Shown here: in pieces, positions 1-5,746 of the stretch
Layout of the letters: every line of letters starts with the position of its first letter
How positions within the stretch are numbered: position 1 is the stretch's first letter
NCBI GenBank assembly: GCA_045133915.1
Contig: JBGUUX010000091.1
Coordinates: 1 to 12,415, forward strand
Direction: 5' to 3'
Origin: RGIG7300 sp045133915
Lineage (GTDB): Bacteria; Bacillota; Clostridia; Oscillospirales; CAG-272
Length of the DNA stretch: 12,415 nt
Made by a program: the position numbers and the translations under genes
The notes under the pieces: model-generated
Told to the model about the DNA's origin: nothing
What the model saw: only the letters and a program-made list of their open reading frames with translations
Database searches by the model: none

Positions 1-90
1 TAGTACGCCTACGGACCCTTTTCGTGGGAACCTACCTTCCTTTTTCGAAGTCTGCCAGCGTGCCGATAAGTTTATCGACACGCTGAAAGG
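1..90. other. Left edge with a long imperfect hairpin (56-85)
   Basis: No gene is recognised in the first 90 bases. Positions 56-62 (CAGCGTG) pair with 79-85 (CACGCTG), and 64-69 (CGATAA) with 72-77 (TTATCG), around a GT loop with one C/A mismatch. The result is a roughly 14-bp stem. A short plus-strand reading frame entering from the left stops at TGA 84-86, and a minus-strand frame of about 25 codons also runs through the hairpin. Neither is convincing as the end of a protein. It may be the 3' end of an upstream transcript or a dispersed structured repeat. Confidence 0.45.
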
Positions 91-111
91 CCGTCAGCTG
101 ACGGTCTTTTT
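91..111 (+). terminator. Probable intrinsic terminator of an upstream transcript
   Basis: CCGTCAGCTGACGG (91-104) is a perfect 14-bp palindrome that can fold as a 5-bp stem with an AGCT loop. It is followed by TCTTTTT (105-111). The promoter of the next operon starts three bases later, so this hairpin would separate the two transcripts. The stem is short, but the larger hairpin at 56-85 may help. Confidence 0.6.
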
Positions 112-113
112 GC

Positions 114-142
114 TTGACTTTATCTATAAAGAATAGTATAAT
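114..142 (+). promoter_or_regulatory. SigA-type promoter of the flavoenzyme-AcnX operon
   Basis: The -35 box is TTGACT (114-119) and the -10 box is a perfect TATAAT (137-142), with a 17-base spacer. Transcription should begin near 149, leaving a leader of about 30 bases before the ATG at 180. The promoter sits directly behind the upstream hairpin. It is the only convincing promoter before the three co-directional genes. Confidence 0.85.
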
Positions 143-153
143 TAAATTAATAT

Positions 154-165
154 TTGAATATTCAA
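154..165. promoter_or_regulatory. Palindrome in the leader, possible operator
   Basis: TTGAATATTCAA is a perfect 12-bp palindrome just downstream of the predicted transcription start. It ends one base before the AAAGGAG ribosome binding site (167-173), so a bound dimeric repressor could block early elongation. A hairpin this AT-rich would be weak as RNA, which favours a DNA site if it works at all. A chance palindrome in an AT-rich leader cannot be excluded, and no regulator gene lies next to it. Confidence 0.35.
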
Positions 166-179
166 CAAAGGAGATAAAT

Positions 180-2240
180 ATGGATCAGAAGTACGAAGCA
201 TTATTTACCCCCTGGAAGATCGGCAACGTGGAGATCAAGAACCGCATTGTCATGTGTCCTATGGGCGGTACATCCCTTTTTGGATGGTTTGAGCTTGGAG
301 GCTGTCATTTTGATAAGGAAGCCGCAAAGCTGTTTTTGGAAAGAGCCAAGAACAACGTTGGTCTTATCATCCCCGGTATTGCACCTCTCAGAGATACCTT
401 CTGGGGCAAGTGGCTCTGGCAGAACCCCAAGATGTTTGAAGAACTTAAGGAGTTTATGGATGAGATCCATAAGACAGGAGCAAAGCTTTTCGTTCAGCTT
501 ACCGCAGGTATGGGTCGTTCCTGGGCGATAACCGAGCTGGTTGCTCCCTTACATAAGAACAAATTTACACGTGCGCTTATCAAGCCTGTTATCGATACCA
601 ACCACGAGCTGGCATCTCCCAGCCCCCAGCCTTCCCGCTGGGCGCACGATATCATCTGTCCCGAGATGACAGTAGAGCAGATTCACGAGATCATCGAGGC
701 GTTTGCCAAGACCGCCAAGCTCTGCCGTGATGCAGGCGTTGACGGCGTTGAGGTACACGCAGTTCACGAGGGTTATCTGCTTGACCAGTTTGCAATAGAA
801 TTTTTCAACAAGCGTACCGACGATTACGGCGGAAGCTTTGAAAACAGATACCGTTTTGCTACCGAGGTAGTCAAGGCTATCAAGGAAAGCTGCGGTGAGG
901 ACTATCCCGTATCTCTGCGTTACTCTGTAGAGTCCAAGATGAAGGGCTTCTGCGAGGGAGCAATGCCCGGAGAGGAATATGATGAAGTGGGCAGAGCAAT
1001 GCCCGAGTCCGAAAAGGCGGCAAAGTACCTTCAGGATGCAGGCTACGATATGCTCAACTGCGATAACGGTACATACGACTCCTGGTACTGGGCGCATCCA
1101 CCGATGTATATGCCCGAAAACTGTAACCTTGAGGACGTAGCACACATCAAGGAATTTGTTGATATCCCCGTAGTATGTGCAGGTCGTATGGATGCCGAGA
1201 TAGGTGCAAAGGCTGTAGCCGAGGGCAGACTTGACGGTGTGGGTATTGCAAGACAGTTCTTAACCGACCCCGAATGGATAACCAAGCTTATTGAGGACAG
1301 ACTTGAGGACATCAAGCCTTGTATCTGCTGTCACAGCGGATGCTTTAACTTCTCCAGATCCAAGGGTCATGCAAATACTCAGGATCTTACCGACACCATG
1401 GGACTTGCCCGTTGTGCACTTAATCCCGAAACCATGCAGTCAAAGAAGTATAGTGTTAAGCCTGCAAAGAAGTCTAAAAACGTTGCCGTTATCGGCGGCG
1501 GTATCGGCGGTATGGAGGCGGCTATCCTCTGTGCTAAGAGAGGACACAAGGTAACACTTTACGAAAAGACCGACAAGCTTGGCGGTGTGTTTATAGCTGC
1601 TGCCGCTCCTTCCTTTAAGGAAAAGGACCGTGATCTTATCAAGTGGTATATCCGCGAGGTATCAAAGCTTCCTATCGAAGTTAAGCTTAACACCGAGATA
1701 ACAGACGTAAAGAGTCTTACAGCAGACGAGGTTATCGTTGCAACAGGCGCTAAGGCAAGAAGTATTCCCGTTAAGGGAGCAGATACTGCTATCGAAGCAG
1801 TAGACTATCTCCTTGGCAATAAGAGTGTTGGCGACAAGGTAGTTGTTATCGGCGGCGGACTTACAGGCTGTGAGATCGCATATGATCTTCACCTTCAGGG
1901 CAAGACTCCTGCCATCGTTGAGATGCAGGACGACCTTATAACCACCAAGGGTGTTTGCCTTGCCAACACAAGCTACCTCCGTGATTACTTCAATGCAAAT
2001 AACGTAGCAGTGCATCTTGAGACCGCACTTTCCGAGATAGGTGACGGATACGTTATCATCAAGGATAAGGAAGGCAAGACCGCAAAGGTAGAGTGTGACT
2101 CTGTTATCCTCTCTGTAGGATATATCCCCACACCTGTTGCCAAGAAGTCAGGTCACGTTCATGTTATAGGTGACGCCGCAAACGTAGGCAACCTCCGCAC
2201 CGTTATCTGGGGCGCGTGGGATGTTGCGATGAAAATATAA
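180..2240 (+). CDS. Old-yellow-enzyme/DCR-type Fe-S flavoprotein reductase (BaiCD/FldZ-like)
   Basis: This 686-aa enzyme has the three-part layout of the 2,4-dienoyl-CoA reductase family. An FMN-binding TIM barrel spans about residues 5-375, with HAVHEGYLLDQF (193-204, containing the usual catalytic Tyr199) and RTDDYGG (212-218). A 4Fe-4S segment has Cys381, Cys384, Cys388 and Cys412 (the last in CALNP). A C-terminal FAD/NAD(P)-binding module has Rossmann glycines at 439-444 and 558-563 and a final GD at 664-665. Family members pass electrons from NAD(P)H through FAD and the Fe-S cluster to FMN, which reduces an activated C=C bond, or in BaiCD desaturates a steroid. It is predicted cytoplasmic and oxygen sensitive. 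The ATG at 180 was chosen because AAAGGAG (167-173) precedes it by six bases; an upstream in-frame TTG at 114 falls inside the promoter. The aconitase X genes follow after 12 bases, suggesting that it reduces the product of that dehydratase. The substrate is unknown. Confidence 0.9.
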   Translation: MDQKYEALFTPWKIGNVEIKNRIVMCPMGGTSLFGWFELGGCHFDKEAAKLFLERAKNNVGLIIPGIAPLRDTFWGKWLWQNPKMFEELKEFMDEIHKTGAKLFVQLTAGMGRSWAITELVAPLHKNKFTRALIKPVIDTNHELASPSPQPSRWAHDIICPEMTVEQIHEIIEAFAKTAKLCRDAGVDGVEVHAVHEGYLLDQFAIEFFNKRTDDYGGSFENRYRFATEVVKAIKESCGEDYPVSLRYSVESKMKGFCEGAMPGEEYDEVGRAMPESEKAAKYLQDAGYDMLNCDNGTYDSWYWAHPPMYMPENCNLEDVAHIKEFVDIPVVCAGRMDAEIGAKAVAEGRLDGVGIARQFLTDPEWITKLIEDRLEDIKPCICCHSGCFNFSRSKGHANTQDLTDTMGLARCALNPETMQSKKYSVKPAKKSKNVAVIGGGIGGMEAAILCAKRGHKVTLYEKTDKLGGVFIAAAAPSFKEKDRDLIKWYIREVSKLPIEVKLNTEITDVKSLTADEVIVATGAKARSIPVKGADTAIEAVDYLLGNKSVGDKVVVIGGGLTGCEIAYDLHLQGKTPAIVEMQDDLITTKGVCLANTSYLRDYFNANNVAVHLETALSEIGDGYVIIKDKEGKTAKVECDSVILSVGYIPTPVAKKSGHVHVIGDAANVGNLRTVIWGAWDVAMKI

Positions 2241-2252
2241 CGAGGTATTAAT

Positions 2253-3527
2253 ATGAAACTTACTACAGAACTTCAGGCCATACTTGACGGCGTAAAGGGT
2301 GAGGTACTTGCAAAGGTAGCCAAGACCCTTGTCAAGTACGGTGAAATATTCGGAGCAGAGGAGATGGTACCTGTAACAAGCAAGTACAATCACCTCGTAA
2401 CCTCCTTCGGTCTTAAGGCGCTTGGTCCCGTATACGAGCTTATGAACCAGCTTATAGAGGCGGGCAACCTCTCTACGCAGCAGTTCTCCTGCGACCCCAG
2501 ACCCCTTGACAAGAACGTTCCCTCCAACTTCCTTCTTGACTTTATCTTCAAGAATTTCATGTATTCAAAGCAGGATTTCTACGAGGGTCAGCTTACCAAG
2601 TTAGGTCTTAAGGACAAGGACGCTTTCACCTGCGCTTGCTATATGGACGAGGTGGGAAACAAGCCCCGGAAGGGCGATGTCCTTTCTTGGGCAGAGTCTT
2701 CCGCCGTTGTTTACGCCAACTCCGTGCTTGGCGCACGTTGTAACCGTAACTCGGGTATCATCGACCTTATGGGATCTGTACTTGGCTACGTTCCCAAGTT
2801 CGGACTTCTCACCGACGAGGGTAGAAAAGCAACTTGGATAGTTGAGATAAAGACCACTAAAAAGCCCGAGGCACAGCTGCTGGGTTCTGCTATCGGTATG
2901 AAGGTTATGGAAGAGGTTCCTTACGTTAAGGGTCTTGATCAGTGGATCGGTTCTGAACTTGACGATGCGGCTTGCACATACTTAAAGGACTTTGGCGCGG
3001 CAACAGCATCCAATGGTGCGGTTGGTCTCTATCATATCGACAACCTCACTCCCGAGGCAAAGGACGAGGGCGAGAGTCTTATCGCAGAGGGTGCAAAGAC
3101 CTACGTTATCGACGATGCTGAGCTTGAAAGAGTATACCGTGAGTATCCTGTGATCTGGAAAAACAAGGACGCTAAGCCCAAGCTCTGCTTTATGGGTTGT
3201 CCCCATATGAGCCTTGAACAGCTTAAATCCTGGACAGACAAGGTTGAGGCAGGACTTAAGGCTACAGGTAAGTCTAAGGTAGTTATCCCTACCGTATTTA
3301 CCGCAGCTCCCGGTGTTCTTGAAGCCTTTAACAAGACCGACTATGCGGCAAGACTTAAGGCTACAGGTGTTATCACATCCTATATCTGTCCCCTTATGTA
3401 TATGAACAATCCTCTTGCAGGCAAGATGCCTGTTATCACTTCATCCAATAAGCTGAGAACCTATACTACAGCAAGATACTATACAGATGATGAAATCTTA
3501 CTTCAGATCACGGGAGGTGCAAAATAA
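2253..3527 (+). CDS. Aconitase X large (catalytic) subunit, divergent
   Basis: This 424-aa protein matches the AcnX large subunit (Pfam DUF521). Recognisable motifs are TCACYMDEVGNKP (126-138), WAESSAVVYANSVLGA (146-161), GCPHMSLEQL (315-324) and YICPLM (377-382). Characterised AcnX enzymes are metal- or Fe-S-dependent hydro-lyases: many bacterial ones dehydrate cis-3-hydroxy-L-proline, and the archaeal type dehydrates phosphomevalonate. Cys163, Cys316 and Cys379 are candidate metal ligands or active-site residues by motif position, which is inference. Two spots differ from the family pattern as I recall it: the CTPY/GN-P block reads CACYMDEVGNKP, and the usual ARTNR reads ARCNR. The substrate should therefore not be copied from a homologue. 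GAGG (2242-2245) lies seven bases before the ATG. The gene sits 12 bases after the flavoenzyme and shares one base with the small-subunit gene. Confidence 0.88.
   Translation: MKLTTELQAILDGVKGEVLAKVAKTLVKYGEIFGAEEMVPVTSKYNHLVTSFGLKALGPVYELMNQLIEAGNLSTQQFSCDPRPLDKNVPSNFLLDFIFKNFMYSKQDFYEGQLTKLGLKDKDAFTCACYMDEVGNKPRKGDVLSWAESSAVVYANSVLGARCNRNSGIIDLMGSVLGYVPKFGLLTDEGRKATWIVEIKTTKKPEAQLLGSAIGMKVMEEVPYVKGLDQWIGSELDDAACTYLKDFGAATASNGAVGLYHIDNLTPEAKDEGESLIAEGAKTYVIDDAELERVYREYPVIWKNKDAKPKLCFMGCPHMSLEQLKSWTDKVEAGLKATGKSKVVIPTVFTAAPGVLEAFNKTDYAARLKATGVITSYICPLMYMNNPLAGKMPVITSSNKLRTYTTARYYTDDEILLQITGGAK
3512..3517 (+). promoter_or_regulatory. Ribosome binding site of the AcnX small subunit, inside the large-subunit gene
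   Basis: GGGAGG lies in the last codons of the large-subunit gene, nine bases before the small-subunit ATG. Stop and start overlap as TAATG (3525-3529). This arrangement suits translational coupling and an equal ratio of the two subunits. Confidence 0.7.
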
Positions 3528-3970
3528 TGAAGCAGTTTAAAGGCAGAGTAATATCTCCCGGTAAGGTAAGCGCCGAGGCGCTTGTATCCCACGGCGGTCT
3601 TAACACACTTGCATCCTTCCAGAAGGCTCTGCAGTTCGGTGATAAGAAGGCTACCTGCGGCGACCAGAACAACCCCGACCTCTACGGTAAGCAGATGTTA
3701 GGCAAGGCTCTGTGTCTGCCCCAGACCATCGGCTCCACTACAGGCGGTCTTGTACTCTACTGCGCTTGCTCTATGAAGCGTCAGCCCGCTTGCCTTCTGT
3801 TCTCCAAGCCCATCGACTCTCTTGCGGCTGCAGGCGCAGTTCTTGCAGACGTATGGCTTGACGACGTGACCATGCCCGTTGTTGACTCCTTAGGAGATGA
3901 CTTCCTCAATTACGTTAAGGACGGAATGAAGATCACCGTTGAGGACGACGGAGTAGTAACAGTTGAATAA
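3527..3970 (+). CDS. Aconitase X small (swivel-domain) subunit
   Basis: This 147-aa protein is the DUF126-type small subunit that completes AcnX. In other lineages it can be fused to the large chain. Visible family marks are KVSAEALVS (13-21), the block GKALCLPQTIGSTTGGLVLY (59-78) with the GST-GG loop that holds an active-site serine in characterised AcnX, and GAVLADVW (103-110). It forms the swivelling domain that closes over the substrate, in the cytoplasm with the large subunit. Its ATG overlaps the stop of the large-subunit gene by one base, so the two are clearly co-translated. It is the last gene of the operon, with a hairpin starting three bases after its stop. Confidence 0.88.
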   Translation: MKQFKGRVISPGKVSAEALVSHGGLNTLASFQKALQFGDKKATCGDQNNPDLYGKQMLGKALCLPQTIGSTTGGLVLYCACSMKRQPACLLFSKPIDSLAAAGAVLADVWLDDVTMPVVDSLGDDFLNYVKDGMKITVEDDGVVTVE

Positions 3971-3972
3971 CA

Positions 3973-3996
3973 AAAAGGACGGATTGCCGTCCTTTT
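3973..3996. terminator. Intrinsic terminator of the AcnX operon
   Basis: AAAAGGACGG (3973-3982) and CCGTCCTTTT (3987-3996) form a perfect 10-bp stem with an ATTG loop immediately after the small-subunit stop. The A-rich left arm and U-rich right arm let it work in both directions, which fits the convergent gene on the other side. Confidence 0.8.
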
Positions 3997-4006
3997 GTTA
4001 TTCAAC

Positions 4007-4041
4007 AATGCAAAATGCAAAATGCAGAATGCAGAATGCAG
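4007..4041. repeat. Tandem 7-bp repeat, five copies of AATGCAR
   Basis: The units AATGCAA (4007-4013, 4014-4020) and AATGCAG (4021-4027, 4028-4034, 4035-4041) follow each other without gaps and run into AATTAAG (4042-4048). A related but shorter sequence lies after the copper ATPase gene (10364-10388). Heptamer tracts of this kind occur in intergenic regions of some bacterial genomes. The number of copies may vary between strains by slippage. No protein is supported here. Confidence 0.75.
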
Positions 4042-4051
4042 AATTAAGGTA

Positions 4052-4073
4052 GAAAATCGGCAAGCCGATTTTC
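4052..4073. terminator. Perfect hairpin between convergent genes
   Basis: GAAAATCGGC (4052-4061) pairs perfectly with GCCGATTTTC (4064-4073), with an AA loop. The symmetric A/T flanks would allow termination from either side. It lies downstream of the minus-strand membrane-protein gene and directly follows the heptamer repeat, so it may equally be part of that repeat element. Confidence 0.55.
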
Positions 4074-4087
4074 ATTATATACAATCG

Positions 4088-4104
4088 CAGAGGACTATCC
4101 TCTG
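4088..4104 (-). terminator. Hairpin after the membrane-protein gene
   Basis: CAGAGGA (4088-4094) pairs with TCCTCTG (4098-4104) around a three-base loop, 15 bases past the stop of the minus-strand gene. No T-run follows on the minus strand, so it would be a weak terminator alone. It may act together with the 4052-4073 hairpin. Confidence 0.4.
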
Positions 4105-4118
4105 TCTTGTTCGATTAA

Positions 4119-5105
4119 TTAAAAATATATGGTTCTACCCTCTATACATATCGCCGTTACTTCTTTCGGATCTATAATAGTCGCATTTAACCATGATACC
4201 GTAAATCTTCCGTCAGGCAAAGTTCCTCCGTCACTTTTGTCTCCGAGGGGAATTTCTTCACCGTTGCAGATAATATATGCGTTATCCATTATCTCTTCGA
4301 GCTCATATAAAGACCCCACTATGCTGCAATCTCCGTATAAGGTGAACTTTGAAGCGCTTATTTCAGCAGAGTAGAATACTATACCGCCGTCAAGCAGGGT
4401 AAACTCGCCATCGTCAAATTCTGCGGTTTTCATATCTGTATTTACTGACAGGTCTACAGGTATCGGATCGTCAAAGCTGCATATTTTAACAGAACTGTCA
4501 TCCGACAGATCGGCTGTAACTTCACCGATATATAGTTTAGCATCCTGACCGATATAATGCAGTTCGTCATTGTAGAAAAGTACCTGCCCCTCAAGGTGAT
4601 AGAGCGTATCGTTGGAATCCTCAAGCATCAAAAAATAAACCTCTTTTTGATATCCGTTCTCAAACTCAATCACAGCTTCACGCGGGATACAACGTATAAC
4701 ACTTATACCCTCGTCTGTTTTAAGCACGGGGGAATTATCATTCTTTCCTATGGTAATATCAAGGTATATCGGCTGACCGTCACCTGCGACACCGTTACAT
4801 AGAGCATAAAACCTGTTGGTATCGATATCCTCTGTTATATGCGGAGCTTCGGTAAGGCTTTCGCTTGGAATATGCGGTGCGTTATGAGTTCTGTTTTCAA
4901 GATACTGTCTTGTTGCAATCGCAGTAAAAGCTGTAGCCAACAACAAAACGATGCATACCGTAGCAACTAATAGTTTTTTACTGCCTATGAAAACAGGCGT
5001 TCTACGTCTTCCTGCCGCCTTACAAGCATTGATAATACGAAATCTTTGCTCGTTTGTCAATTCGATGTTGTTAACTGCTTTCTTAATAATATTATCTTTT
5101 TTCAT
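4119..5105 (-). CDS. Single-pass membrane protein with large outer domain, probable regulator of the adjacent ECF sigma factor
   Basis: This 328-aa protein belongs to no family I recognise. Residues 1-43 are basic and cytoplasmic. A transmembrane helix spans about 44-65, and the remaining 260 or so residues are predicted outside the membrane. That outer part is acidic and beta-rich in appearance, with many short hydrophobic strands and no obvious catalytic motif. The start follows an excellent ribosome binding site (AAGGAGGT, 5111-5118). The gene overlaps the end of the sigma-factor gene by 14 bases, so the two are co-translated. By analogy with ECF sigma/anti-sigma pairs, the cytoplasmic tail may hold the sigma factor while the outer domain senses an envelope signal. 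The tail is shorter than a typical anti-sigma domain and lacks a visible zinc-binding HxxxCxxC motif, so this role is inferred from context only. Confidence 0.7.
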   Translation of the reverse strand: MKKDNIIKKAVNNIELTNEQRFRIINACKAAGRRRTPVFIGSKKLLVATVCIVLLLATAFTAIATRQYLENRTHNAPHIPSESLTEAPHITEDIDTNRFYALCNGVAGDGQPIYLDITIGKNDNSPVLKTDEGISVIRCIPREAVIEFENGYQKEVYFLMLEDSNDTLYHLEGQVLFYNDELHYIGQDAKLYIGEVTADLSDDSSVKICSFDDPIPVDLSVNTDMKTAEFDDGEFTLLDGGIVFYSAEISASKFTLYGDCSIVGSLYELEEIMDNAYIICNGEEIPLGDKSDGGTLPDGRFTVSWLNATIIDPKEVTAICIEGRTIYF

Positions 5106-5613
5106 TATTGACCTCCTTGAGATATTTTTTCTTTAACTCGAGATAGCTTTTCTTTAATTCCTCACGACCCTTCTTTAGCCGCATTTTTACTGCAGAGGGA
5201 GTTTTACCGATGATTTTTGCGATCTCGTCCACCTTATATTCCTCGACGTAATAGAGATACAATACTATTTTAAGCTTTTCGGGAAGCTCATACAGTACCG
5301 ATATTATTTCTCCGTCCTCACTTTCTACCGACATTTCGTATAGGTCATCTATATTTAGCTCGGTATGCTTGAAGCGAAAACGCAATATATCACGGCTTTT
5401 GTTTGTCGCAACCCGTATCAGCCAAGCCTTTATATGCTCGTCGGATTCAAATATCTTGTTTACTTTTATGTATTTAACAAAGGTCTCTTGTACCGCATCC
5501 TCTGCATCAAAAGAATTTCCGAGCATAACGAAGCATATACGAAACAGCATATTTCCGAATTTGTCGATGATATATTCGGTGTTATTCAAGTAATAATCAT
5601 TTTCTGCCGGCAA
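5092..5613 (-). CDS. ECF-type RNA polymerase sigma factor
   Basis: With the start chosen here the protein has 173 aa. Region 2 (about residues 12-80) binds core polymerase and the -10 element and includes EDAVQETFVKY (38-48). Region 4 (about 110-155) carries the LPEKLKIVLYLYYVEEY segment followed by the helix-turn-helix EIAKIIGKTPSAVKMRLKKG. There is no region 1 or 3, as expected for an ECF factor. An ATG lies 18 bases upstream (5629-5631) but has no ribosome binding site. The TTG at 5611-5613 is preceded by AAAGGGGT (5621-5628) at seven bases, so the TTG is preferred. The gene ends inside the start of the membrane-protein gene, which is likely its signal-sensing partner. Regulated promoters are unknown; autoregulation is common in this family. 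Confidence 0.88.
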   Translation of the reverse strand: MPAENDYYLNNTEYIIDKFGNMLFRICFVMLGNSFDAEDAVQETFVKYIKVNKIFESDEHIKAWLIRVATNKSRDILRFRFKHTELNIDDLYEMSVESEDGEIISVLYELPEKLKIVLYLYYVEEYKVDEIAKIIGKTPSAVKMRLKKGREELKKSYLELKKKYLKEVNNEKR

Positions 5614-5620
5614 TCTTATC

Positions 5621-5628
5621 ACCCCTTT
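5621..5628 (-). promoter_or_regulatory. Ribosome binding site that decides the sigma-factor start
   Basis: Read on the minus strand this is AAAGGGGT, seven bases before a TTG codon at 5613. The upstream ATG overlaps it, so that ATG would have no usable site of its own. This supports a TTG start and a protein of 173 rather than 179 residues. Confidence 0.65.
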
Positions 5629-5633
5629 CATAA

Positions 5634-5663
5634 CTAATACGCTGAAAAACTCAATTTGGTCAA
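5634..5663 (-). promoter_or_regulatory. Weak candidate promoter for the sigma-factor operon
   Basis: On the minus strand TTGACC (5658-5663) is followed after 18 bases by TATTAG (5634-5639), a four-of-six match to a -10 box. A separate TATAAT (5676-5681) has no good -35 partner. Transcription from the first candidate would begin close to the upstream ATG, which again favours the TTG start. An ECF-dependent promoter is possible but no clear AAC-type -35 motif was seen. Confidence 0.3.
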
Positions 5664-5712
5664 TTTTTTATAAAAATTATAATAATTTAATGTGCAGAGA
5701 GTATTGATATAA

Positions 5713-5744
5713 ATATCCCCGTATGGTAATCCATACGGGGATAT
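5713..5744 (-). terminator. Strong terminator of the 183-aa protein gene
   Basis: ATATCCCCGTATGG (5713-5726) and CCATACGGGGATAT (5731-5744) form a perfect 14-bp stem with a TAAT loop. It begins three bases after the stop codon when read on the minus strand, and TTTATAT follows. It insulates this gene from the sigma-factor operon. Confidence 0.8.
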
Positions 5745-5746
5745 CA

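Noticed and set aside
114..179. Upstream TTG start for the flavoenzyme
   Set aside because: These codons lie across the -35 and -10 boxes and have no ribosome binding site, while the ATG at 180 has AAAGGAG at the right distance.
549..1145. Minus-strand reading frame of 198 codons opposite the flavoenzyme gene
   Set aside because: It is antisense to the FMN-binding barrel, with an odd composition and no known motif; it is a consequence of codon use on the other strand.
180..2240. Bile-acid 7-dehydroxylation gene (baiCD or baiH)
   Set aside because: The sequence resembles that family, but no other bai gene is present and the partner genes encode aconitase X. The resemblance is to a broad flavoenzyme family with many substrates.
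180..2240. Bilirubin reductase (BilR)
   Set aside because: The same family is involved, but the active-site segment reads HAVHEGYLLDQF with the standard tyrosine rather than the HGD-R type motif I recall for BilR, and no flavodoxin-like partner is present.
4007..4041. CRISPR array
   Set aside because: The repeat unit is seven bases with no spacers, and no cas gene is near.
3995..4177. Small plus-strand gene of 60 codons over the repeat
   Set aside because: It runs through the heptamer tract and hairpins, has no ribosome binding site, and overlaps the end of the minus-strand membrane-protein gene.
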